From: Caldifarciminota bacterium
Lineage (GTDB): Bacteria; Hydrothermota; Tepidihabitantia; B3-TA06; JALVRC01
DNA length: 5,073 bases
Assembly (NCBI GenBank): GCA_027025255.1
Contig: JALVRC010000148.1
Span: 1 to 5,073, forward strand
Direction of reading: 5' to 3'
Translations under genes and position numbers: made by a program
Notes under the pieces: generated by a model
The model's input: only the letters and a program-made list of their open reading frames with translations
Databases searched by the model: none
What the model was told of the DNA's origin: nothing
In this document: positions 1-5,073 of the stretch, piece after piece
How positions within the stretch are numbered: position 1 is the first letter of the stretch
Layout of the letters: each line of letters opens with the position of its first letter

Positions 1-9
1 GGAAATCTC

Positions 10-15
10 TGTCAA
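10..15 (-). promoter_or_regulatory. Possible -35 box of a gene beyond the left edge
   Basis: Read on the minus strand, TTGACA (15-10) is a perfect -35 hexamer, preceded by TTTTC much as in the dehydrogenase promoter (CTTGAC). A -10 box 16-18 bases on would fall outside the window, so this cannot be confirmed. If real, the next minus-strand gene has its own promoter starting within 20 bases of the peptidase stop. Confidence 0.25.
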
Positions 16-27
16 GAAAACTTGCCT

Positions 28-2484
28 TTAATAAACAGTTAATTTTATCACCTTTTTAAGTTCTTTATATTTAATTACAGCAAAATAGATACCGGAGTTG
101 AATTCTTTCAAAAATAACTGGTCTGAAGCAGTTTTTCCTTTGTATATTACCCTACCTGAAACATCATAGATTTCAATATAGGAACCATAAGGAATGTTTA
201 AAATGTAAAGACCTTTTTGATACGTATAAATATCATGACTTAATTCACTAATATTTCCCTGTCCGTGCATTAATAAATGATATATCCCTTTCATAGCATC
301 AAGCATATATATTCCATTACGAGTTAACTCTATTTTTTTTATGTTCCCACCAGTCTTTATATAGGCTACTCTTTGTACACTGTTATCTTTAATATTAAAA
401 ATCTCCATGCAATCTCCTTCCAGCACAAATAGATAATAGGAAGATATATACAAATCCAGAGGGGATTTTATAGTTTTTATCTCTGTATGGTTATTGTAGT
501 CCCCTTTAAACAGTACTTGCGCATCAATGAAAAACGAACCGTATGCTGATTTAGTAAAAACAGTTGTCAAGTTTATTGGCAATAGAGTGTCTATACAGAT
601 TAAGCTGTCATTCTTTTCTACCACAACGTAGACCCCTTTGCTTAATGCTGAAAAATATAGAGTATCCATGAAAATGCTTAGTCTCCTCGCACTTGTTAAA
701 GAAATCTCTGATACAGGTTCAATACTTTTGTCGTTATTAAATTTGTAGAGTCTACCGCCTAATCCTGGTATGGACATTATAAGCGTATTATTGTGCAAAA
801 AAACATTGTATATTCGTTTTCCTATTTCGCCAGAAAAAACAAGATTATTGTTTTTATATACATTGTATTTGCCAGATCTTGAAAATACGTATAGCAAGTC
901 ATTATATTTTATTAAAAAAGAAGCAGAAATACTATCTATTTCAACTACTTTATAAAAGTAATCATCTTTTTCCTCCACAGAAAAAAGAGAACCAAAACCT
1001 CCAAGATAGGTTTTTGTACCTATAATCATATCATCAAGATTGGTAAGTGAGGGCTTTATGTGTTTTTTTAACGATAGATTTTCAATTTCTGGCTTCTTTT
1101 CAACGTAAGAGGCTGCTCTTATTCCATCTGCTGCTATTAATCCATTGCTAATAAGTTCAACATTGAGTCTTATCCAGCCAGCAGTATCAGGTGTATAAAT
1201 AAATTCACTTATTGATTTTCCTTCGTATAATAATTTCCATTTTGATTTATCATCGCTAAGTGCCTCATATATTTTCATATTGCTGTTTGGTACTGAATAG
1301 CCAAGCTTTAGAAAGTATTTTAATCCTTTATAAGAAGGAAAAGAGAAAGTTGAAATATTGACTGTGCCAGTTTTTTCTCCACCTGGTTGTGTTGGATATA
1401 TATAGTTTATAGAACTGCCATAAGCATGTGTGTTATGTAATTCCCATAAGTGTTCCCCACTATCCCAGGTATTATGTAGGATTACAAGAGAATCATGATT
1501 ATCAGTTATAACATATCCTACAGCAGTTGTTGAGTGATTAATTACCTGGGTTCCATACCAGTAATTAAGTACACTGAAGTTAAAGGGCCTTCCTTCATCT
1601 ATCTCATTTGTAATTGTTTCCCAGCCATAAGAGTTAGACTCATTCCCATAGACTTTCCCTGTTGAAAAATTGTATCCATTGATGTTATTAGCTGCTCTGT
1701 CTGTTCCAGGAGCAATGTTATCCACATTAGTCCCTCCTGTATGCATACTATCAGTATACATTTTTTCTGCAAGTTCTTTCTGTATATTGGGAAGATTGGT
1801 TCGTGTCATATGCATTACATTGTCATACCTGTCAAAGTAATAATCAACAAGTTTACCATACCCTTCATTGTCCCAGTACATTAATACCATAGAGCTTGCA
1901 GTAGGAGAACACCCATAGCTCCATAAGGCAAATGGGACATCTGAAATATAGTTTGAATCAATAGTCATAAAGCTCTTTTCTTTAAGTGATGTCCATCTTG
2001 GATCATTTTGTATTAAGGAAAAGTGATAGGTATTTTCATCAAACGAAATATTTATCTTTAAAAGAGAATATCCATCTACAAAAATAGTATCTTTGCCTTT
2101 TAAAAACATAAAACCTTGCAAATATGGGATAATATACATATATCCAATATAATTATAGTCTGAATAATGTTCTTTTGCTTTCTTTAGATTGACTATTGAA
2201 GGAGGAAGGGTATTGTGCATTTCCATAATAGGGGATTTTGTGCTGTCAGTTGTTACAATAACAGTGAAAAATCTGTCTGTTGCCCATTCGTTATATTGGG
2301 CATGACTAAAAGCTTTCGGGTTGAGTATATTATTAATTTTATAAATATAAGCAAATACTTGTTTATTATTAAGTCCAATATAGTTAATCTTTTTATAAAA
2401 AGCAACATCATTAAAGTTATGCGAATTGAGGTATCTTTCTCCAATAAATTGAAGATTAACACCTAAAAAAAACAAAACAATCAT
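28..2484 (-). CDS. Secreted multidomain C39-like cysteine peptidase with beta-propeller and T9SS-type C-terminal tail
   Basis: Probable exported cysteine peptidase of 818 residues; substrate unknown. Residues 1-15 are hydrophobic and could be a short signal peptide, but no basic n-region precedes them. Residues 110-160 resemble the propeptide-like region found ahead of such peptidases. The C39-like domain (about 157-365) shows YGCSPTASSMVLMYWD with Cys192 (codon 1911-1909), His317 in INHSTTAVGY (1536-1534) and Asn338 in LHNTWD (1473-1471), the expected Cys/His/Asn order. About 380-460 looks like a beta-sandwich ending in AADGIRA. About 490-745 holds degenerate propeller blades, the clearest (677-735) LVIVD-like. 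Residues 752-818 read as a T9SS type A sorting domain: IEIYDVSGRVIYKG, then SGIYFAVIKY and a basic end (KKVIKLTV). The start is fixed by a GGAGGTG site six bases past GGAGG and an in-frame TGA two codons upstream. It is transcribed divergently from the dehydrogenase gene. Fold class and tail are well supported; activity is inferred. Confidence 0.82.
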   Translation of the reverse strand: MIVLFFLGVNLQFIGERYLNSHNFNDVAFYKKINYIGLNNKQVFAYIYKINNILNPKAFSHAQYNEWATDRFFTVIVTTDSTKSPIMEMHNTLPPSIVNLKKAKEHYSDYNYIGYMYIIPYLQGFMFLKGKDTIFVDGYSLLKINISFDENTYHFSLIQNDPRWTSLKEKSFMTIDSNYISDVPFALWSYGCSPTASSMVLMYWDNEGYGKLVDYYFDRYDNVMHMTRTNLPNIQKELAEKMYTDSMHTGGTNVDNIAPGTDRAANNINGYNFSTGKVYGNESNSYGWETITNEIDEGRPFNFSVLNYWYGTQVINHSTTAVGYVITDNHDSLVILHNTWDSGEHLWELHNTHAYGSSINYIYPTQPGGEKTGTVNISTFSFPSYKGLKYFLKLGYSVPNSNMKIYEALSDDKSKWKLLYEGKSISEFIYTPDTAGWIRLNVELISNGLIAADGIRAASYVEKKPEIENLSLKKHIKPSLTNLDDMIIGTKTYLGGFGSLFSVEEKDDYFYKVVEIDSISASFLIKYNDLLYVFSRSGKYNVYKNNNLVFSGEIGKRIYNVFLHNNTLIMSIPGLGGRLYKFNNDKSIEPVSEISLTSARRLSIFMDTLYFSALSKGVYVVVEKNDSLICIDTLLPINLTTVFTKSAYGSFFIDAQVLFKGDYNNHTEIKTIKSPLDLYISSYYLFVLEGDCMEIFNIKDNSVQRVAYIKTGGNIKKIELTRNGIYMLDAMKGIYHLLMHGQGNISELSHDIYTYQKGLYILNIPYGSYIEIYDVSGRVIYKGKTASDQLFLKEFNSGIYFAVIKYKELKKVIKLTVY

Positions 2485-2496
2485 TATTCACCTCCA
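2485..2496 (-). promoter_or_regulatory. Strong Shine-Dalgarno and short leader of the peptidase gene
   Basis: Reading the minus strand, GGAGG lies at 2495-2491 and continues as GGAGGTGA, six bases before the ATG at 2484-2482. The TGA inside this sequence (2490-2488) is in frame with the gene, so translation cannot begin further upstream. With the predicted transcription start near 2496, the leader would be only about 12 bases, little more than the ribosome binding site. Confidence 0.85.
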
Positions 2497-2502
2497 TATA
2501 GA

Positions 2503-2530
2503 ATTTTACTTAAAAATACAGTAAAGTCAA
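2503..2530 (-). promoter_or_regulatory. Sigma-70-type promoter of the peptidase gene
   Basis: On the minus strand a -35 hexamer TTGACT (2530-2525, one mismatch to TTGACA) is followed after exactly 16 bases by TAAAAT (2508-2503, one mismatch to TATAAT). Transcription would start near 2496, just ahead of the ribosome binding site. The hexamers and spacing equal those of the divergent promoter on the other strand. This is a match to consensus only; no expression evidence exists here. Confidence 0.65.
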
Positions 2531-2542
2531 GGGAAAAAGATG

Positions 2543-2572
2543 TGTATATACAGAGGATATTCAGTTCTGTAT
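2543..2572. repeat. Palindrome and inverted repeat in the divergent intergenic region, possible operator
   Basis: TGTATATACA at 2543-2552 is a perfect 10-base palindrome. Overlapping it, ATACAGA (2548-2554) and TCTGTAT (2566-2572) form a 7-base inverted repeat with 11 bases between the arms and arm centres 18 bases apart, near two helical turns. They lie just upstream of the -35 box of the peptidase promoter, where an activator or repressor could bind. The region is AT-rich, so short chance palindromes are expected. No regulator family is recognisable from the site. Confidence 0.3.
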
Positions 2573-2607
2573 GCTATATTTAGGTTTTTTTGTTTTTTGT
2601 TTGCTTT

Positions 2608-2620
2608 AAACAGCATGTTT
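2608..2620. repeat. Short inverted repeat AAACA-gca-TGTTT
   Basis: Two 5-base complementary arms flank a 3-base centre between the two divergent promoters. It lies about 50 bases upstream of the dehydrogenase -35 box and beside a T-rich tract (2585-2603). It could be a regulator site, but arms this short occur often by chance in AT-rich DNA. Confidence 0.18.
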
Positions 2621-2669
2621 CAAATAAAGGGTTGTAAGCACTTTTCATTTACATAGAAATAATTTTTTC

Positions 2670-2697
2670 TTGACTTTTCCGTAAAACAACATAAAAT
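2670..2697 (+). promoter_or_regulatory. Sigma-70-type promoter of the dehydrogenase/YchF-like operon, probably giving a leaderless mRNA
   Basis: TTGACT at 2670-2675 and TAAAAT at 2692-2697 are separated by 16 bases, each one mismatch from consensus. An A/T-rich stretch (2657-2668) sits just upstream like an UP element. Counting seven bases past the -10 box puts the transcription start at about 2704, the A of the dehydrogenase ATG. No purine-rich ribosome binding site is present before that ATG, which agrees with a leaderless transcript. The promoter is read from consensus; the leaderless start is inference. Confidence 0.62.
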
Positions 2698-2703
2698 TAG
2701 CCT

Positions 2704-3657
2704 ATGGAAAAGGTTGTTGTTTTAAGAAGTATAAACGAGCGTGCTATTGAGCAATTAAAGGAATATTTTAATGTTGTTGTGTGGGAAGAGGATAAACCAG
2801 CACAAAGAGCTTTTATTGAGAATGAAATAAAAGATGCATTTGGATTAATCTCGCTTTTATCAGATAAAATTGATAGAGATTTGATAGATAAGGCTCAAGT
2901 TCTAAAGGTAATTGCAAACTATGCTGTTGGTATTGATAATATAGACGTAGCATACGCTTTTAAAAAAGGTATTGTTGTTACAAATACTCCTGATGTTTTA
3001 ACAAATGCCACAGCAGAGATAGCCTGGGCTCTTCTTTTTTCAGTAGCAAGGCGTATAAAAGAAGGGATAAAATTAATGGAGAAAAGAGCTTATAAAGGCT
3101 GGTCTCCTTCGTTGTTTTTAGGAGATGATGTTTATGGTGCTACTCTTGGGGTTATAGGTGCTGGACGTATTGGAACAAGGTTTGCATTAATGAGTAAAGG
3201 TTTTGATATGAATGTTTTTTACTTTTCCAGAAGTAGGAAACCTGTTCTTGAAAAAGAGATTGGAGCTAAAAAGTCATCTCTTGAGGTGATATTTGAAAAA
3301 GCTGATTACATTTCTATTCACCTACCTTTGAATGATGAAACAAAAGGCATTATTTCAAAAGAGTTTTTATTTTCAAGGAAAAACGGAGCCTACATAATAA
3401 ATACAGGCAGAGGTGGAGTACTTGATGAGATGGCTTTGATAGAAGCAATAAAAAAAGGTTATATAAAAGGTGCAGGTTTGGACGTATTTGAAAATGAACC
3501 TGATGTTAGGGAGGAATTTTTGGCTTTAAACAATGTTGTTGTTCTTCCTCATATTGGAAGCGCTACTCATAAAACAAGGAGTAAAATGGCAGAGATGTGT
3601 GTACAAAGTATAATTGATGTATATAACAAGAAAGTTCCTGCAAACATTATCAAATGA
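2704..3657 (+). CDS. gyaR: D-2-hydroxyacid dehydrogenase, glyoxylate/hydroxypyruvate reductase type
   Basis: Cytoplasmic oxidoreductase of 317 residues, close to the usual family length. It likely reduces glyoxylate to glycolate, or hydroxypyruvate to D-glycerate, with NAD(P)H. The substrate-side motif ANYAVGIDNID (71-81) and NTPDVLTNATAEIAWAL (94-110) match the GyaR group. The Rossmann motif is GAGRIG (152-157). Catalytic residues are Arg236 (NTGRG), Glu265 (FENEP) and His283 (LPHIGSATH), with the 29- and 47-residue spacings known in the family. SRSRK (175-179) at the end of the second Rossmann strand lacks the acidic residue of NAD-specific enzymes, so NADPH use is plausible. An in-frame TAG at 2698-2700 makes ATG 2704 the earliest start; no ribosome binding site precedes it. 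Its stop overlaps the next gene as ATGA. It could instead act as a phosphoglycerate dehydrogenase-like enzyme, but the C-terminal ACT regulatory domain of long SerA forms is absent. Confidence 0.88.
   Translation: MEKVVVLRSINERAIEQLKEYFNVVVWEEDKPAQRAFIENEIKDAFGLISLLSDKIDRDLIDKAQVLKVIANYAVGIDNIDVAYAFKKGIVVTNTPDVLTNATAEIAWALLFSVARRIKEGIKLMEKRAYKGWSPSLFLGDDVYGATLGVIGAGRIGTRFALMSKGFDMNVFYFSRSRKPVLEKEIGAKKSSLEVIFEKADYISIHLPLNDETKGIISKEFLFSRKNGAYIINTGRGGVLDEMALIEAIKKGYIKGAGLDVFENEPDVREEFLALNNVVVLPHIGSATHKTRSKMAEMCVQSIIDVYNKKVPANIIK
3654..3657 (+). promoter_or_regulatory. ATGA stop-start overlap, translational coupling site
   Basis: The ATG of the YchF-like gene (3654-3656) shares three bases plus one with the TGA stop (3655-3657) of the dehydrogenase gene. 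No Shine-Dalgarno-like purine run lies in the preceding 20 bases. The second gene is therefore probably translated by ribosomes that finish the first and restart, which would keep the two proteins in a fixed ratio. Confidence 0.7.
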
Positions 3658-4673
3658 ACATTGGCATTTTAGGACTTCCTTACTCAGGCAAGACAACAGT
3701 GGTAAAATATCTTGCTATGCAATCAAATGCTGGGATAAGAGAGCAGAACAATGCTCTCTATACTACGTTAACATTTCCGGATAAACGCATGGAGATACTA
3801 AAAGAGAATGAGGACCTTATAAAAACAACCCTACCCCATTTTTATATATTTGAGCCCAATGGTGCTGTTGAAAATGCCCATACTTTGTCCCGGATAAAAA
3901 CAGCTCAGGCACTTTTTATTGTTTTAAGAAATTTTCCATTTCAGGGTGTTGATCCTGAGCCAGTTAAAGATTTTGAAAGGATAAACCATTTAATACTTGA
4001 AAAGGACAGGGGGATTATAAAAAAACAAATAGAGACACTGAAGAATAGCCTTTTAAAGGCAAAATTTAAAAAGGATAGGGATGATATAGAACACACAATA
4101 ACTATCCTGGAGAAAATGGAAGAGTTCGCTTTAAGTAAGCCTTTAAGAGATATGGAAGAGATACATGTACATAAGGGTATTTATACAGGACTTGGTCTAT
4201 TGAGCGCTTATCCTGCACTGATTATTCTTTCTTCTTCTGAGTCTACCTATAAACAGAATAATATTATCTTTTCCCTTCCACATGTTGAATTGTTGCCTGA
4301 TTGGGAACTGGAGAAAAGGAAGTTAAGCAAAGAAGAGATAAAGGAATTTTCCGTATCCTTTTCCCTCCCGGAGGAGGATTTATTTTATAAATTAAATGAG
4401 AAATTCTGGAATGCTTTCTCACTTCAGGTTTTCTATACAGTGAAAAAAGAAGATACAAGAGCCTGGCTTATTTCAAAAGGGACACAGGCACTTGAGGCTT
4501 CTGGTGTTATACACACAGATATTGAAAAAGGATTTATAAAAGCTGAGATTATTTCATGGCAGGATTATATTAAGGCAGGTAGCATTGCTCGTGCTAAACC
4601 TTTTATGAGACTTGAAGATAAGGATTATATAATGAAAGATGGAGATATTGCAAATTTCAGGTTTAAGGTTTAA
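3654..4673 (+). CDS. Divergent YchF/Obg-family nucleotide-binding protein with C-terminal TGS-like domain
   Basis: A 339-residue relative of YchF (OLA1), the ribosome-associated ATPase usually near 363 residues. Support: P-loop GLPYSGKT (7-14); FPDKRMEIL (41-49), matching the VPDPRLDxL region; LSRIKTAQALFIVLRNF (78-94), matching LANIREVDAIVHVVRCF; a helical, charged stretch (105-165) like the YchF coiled coil; and a conserved C-terminal domain (about 256-339) with RAWLISKGTQALEASGVIHT, EKGFIKAEII and KDYIMKDGDI. Odd points: the TIEPN switch segment is missing; DxAG of G3 is replaced by EPNG (67-70) and the glycine-rich loop after it is gone; G4 NxxE reads SSSE (193-196), losing Asn but keeping the Glu linked to ATP preference. 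Nucleotide binding is possible, normal hydrolysis doubtful. The ATG overlaps the dehydrogenase stop (ATGA) without its own ribosome binding site, implying translational coupling. Family membership is confident; function is not. Confidence 0.8.
   Translation: MNIGILGLPYSGKTTVVKYLAMQSNAGIREQNNALYTTLTFPDKRMEILKENEDLIKTTLPHFYIFEPNGAVENAHTLSRIKTAQALFIVLRNFPFQGVDPEPVKDFERINHLILEKDRGIIKKQIETLKNSLLKAKFKKDRDDIEHTITILEKMEEFALSKPLRDMEEIHVHKGIYTGLGLLSAYPALIILSSSESTYKQNNIIFSLPHVELLPDWELEKRKLSKEEIKEFSVSFSLPEEDLFYKLNEKFWNAFSLQVFYTVKKEDTRAWLISKGTQALEASGVIHTDIEKGFIKAEIISWQDYIKAGSIARAKPFMRLEDKDYIMKDGDIANFRFKV
4670..4673. other. Convergent stop codons overlapping in TTAA
   Basis: The plus-strand YchF-like gene ends with TAA at 4671-4673 and the minus-strand permease gene ends with TAA read from 4672 to 4670, so both stops lie in one palindromic TTAA. 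There is no intergenic space and I see no hairpin followed by a T-run. Transcription from either side must end inside the opposite gene or collide with it. Confidence 0.85.
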
Positions 4674-5073
4674 TTTTTTGTAAAGATATAGACTAAAAAA
4701 AGAACTATTGCTTCTGTAACGATTATAACGGGTCCTGGTGGCAGATTAAAAAGTACTGACAGAAAGAGCCCTCCTATGATGAAAATTACATTCCCTATAA
4801 TGGAGGAAAGTATTATCGTTCTATAACCTTTGAACAAACGTGTTGTAATTAATCCAGGAAGTATCAAAAGCGTTGATGCGAGAATTATGCCAGATACTCT
4901 AATGCCCATAAATAATATAATACCTATAAGGACAAAGAAAAGTCTGTCAATAATGTGGGCTTTTATCCCGTAGACTCTGGAAAGTTCAATATCAAAAGAA
5001 ATAAAAACAAATTTTTTGTAAAATAGCATAAAAATTATGATAATAATAACGGTTAATACAAAAAGCATAAAGA
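4670..5073 (-). CDS. ABC-3 family metal ABC transporter permease (ZnuB/MntB-like), C-terminal half, partial
   Basis: Inner-membrane permease of an ABC importer for zinc, manganese or iron chelates; the metal cannot be told from this part. The reading frame stays open to the window edge, so the N-terminal half and true start lie outside. The Met at 5068-5066 is probably internal. Family proteins run about 260-290 residues and about 133 are visible. Numbering from that Met: FDIELSRVYGIKA (25-37) matches the cytoplasmic segment where ABC-3 permeases typically have D-x-E-x-A-x-x-x-G. Next come a hydrophobic run with GIILASTLLILPGLITTRLF (60-79), a further membrane segment (84-106), NLPPGPVIIV (108-117), equivalent to the common DLPSGP motif, and a last membrane segment (112-130). 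ATP-binding and solute-binding partners would be expected upstream of it, beyond the right edge. Its 3' end overlaps the stop of the convergent YchF-like gene. Confidence 0.85.
   Translation of the reverse strand, partial: FMLFVLTVIIIIIFMLFYKKFVFISFDIELSRVYGIKAHIIDRLFFVLIGIILFMGIRVSGIILASTLLILPGLITTRLFKGYRTIILSSIIGNVIFIIGGLFLSVLFNLPPGPVIIVTEAIVLFLVYIFTKN

Noticed and set aside
13..24. CAAG-AAAA-CTTG hairpin downstream of the peptidase stop as a terminator
   Set aside because: The stem is only four base pairs, with no extension and no T-run following it on the minus strand; it overlaps the possible -35 box instead.
770..955. 61-codon plus-strand open frame inside the peptidase gene
   Set aside because: Lies fully antisense to the propeller region of a well supported gene; the protein has no recognisable domain and no ribosome binding site was evident.
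2215..2466. Small open frames on both strands near the 5' end of the peptidase gene (plus 2215-2466, minus 2253-2462)
   Set aside because: Both overlap the N-terminal coding part of the peptidase gene, which has a fixed start and strong ribosome binding site; their products look like low-complexity out-of-frame translations.
2585..2603. T-rich tract as a rho-independent terminator
   Set aside because: No stable GC-rich hairpin precedes it and no plus-strand gene ends upstream; more likely an AT-rich promoter-region tract.
2485..2703. Bacteroidota-type promoter (TTTG with TAnnTTTG) or a riboswitch or small RNA in the intergenic region
   Set aside because: No properly spaced TAnnTTTG was found ahead of either gene, and predicted leaders of about 0 and 12 bases leave no room for a riboswitch.
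4264..4458. 64-codon minus-strand open frame inside the YchF-like gene
   Set aside because: Antisense to the conserved start of the TGS-like domain; composition is that of a shadow frame and no start signals were seen.
3654..4673. YchF-like gene as a degraded pseudogene
   Set aside because: The frame is intact over 339 codons, the C-terminal domain is well conserved and coupling to the upstream gene is exact, so it looks maintained despite motif loss.

Overview
The window is AT-rich bacterial DNA and densely packed with genes. It holds four protein genes: a divergent pair in the first two thirds, then a convergent pair at the right end. I see no RNA gene, insertion sequence, CRISPR array or prophage signature. 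The only gene-free stretch is the 219-base divergent intergenic region at 2485-2703. It carries two outward-facing sigma-70-type promoters and some short inverted repeats.

Left part (minus strand, 2484 to 28): an 818-residue exported-type protein. It has a C39-like cysteine peptidase domain with a recognisable Cys/His/Asn set, a beta-sandwich-like linker, a beta-propeller-like region with LVIVD-style repeats, and a C-terminal tail resembling the type IX secretion (T9SS) type A sorting domain.

Middle and right part (plus strand, 2704 to 4673): a two-gene, translationally coupled unit joined by an ATGA overlap. The first gene is a D-2-hydroxyacid dehydrogenase of the glyoxylate/hydroxypyruvate reductase (GyaR) type with all catalytic residues. 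The second is a shortened, divergent YchF/Obg-family nucleotide-binding protein. It keeps the P-loop and the C-terminal TGS-like domain but has lost the usual G2 and G3 motifs and half of G4.

Right edge (minus strand, 5073 to 4670): the C-terminal half of an ABC-3 family (ZnuB/MntB-like) metal transporter permease, cut by the window end. Its stop codon overlaps the stop of the YchF-like gene inside one TTAA.

Organism (inference): a T9SS-like sorting tail is typical of Bacteroidota and relatives. However, the promoters are of the TTGAC/TAAAAT type, not the Bacteroidota TTTG/TAnnTTTG type, and one gene has a near-perfect GGAGGTGA ribosome binding site. That combination fits a non-Bacteroidota lineage carrying T9SS-type tails, such as the candidate phyla around WOR-3 or Cloacimonadota, better than a classical Bacteroidota. 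The closest remembered match to the dehydrogenase is the thermophile/archaeal GyaR type, which does not contradict this. The four genes do not form an obvious single pathway. I did not find a convincing new multi-gene system; the most unusual item is the eroded YchF homologue.
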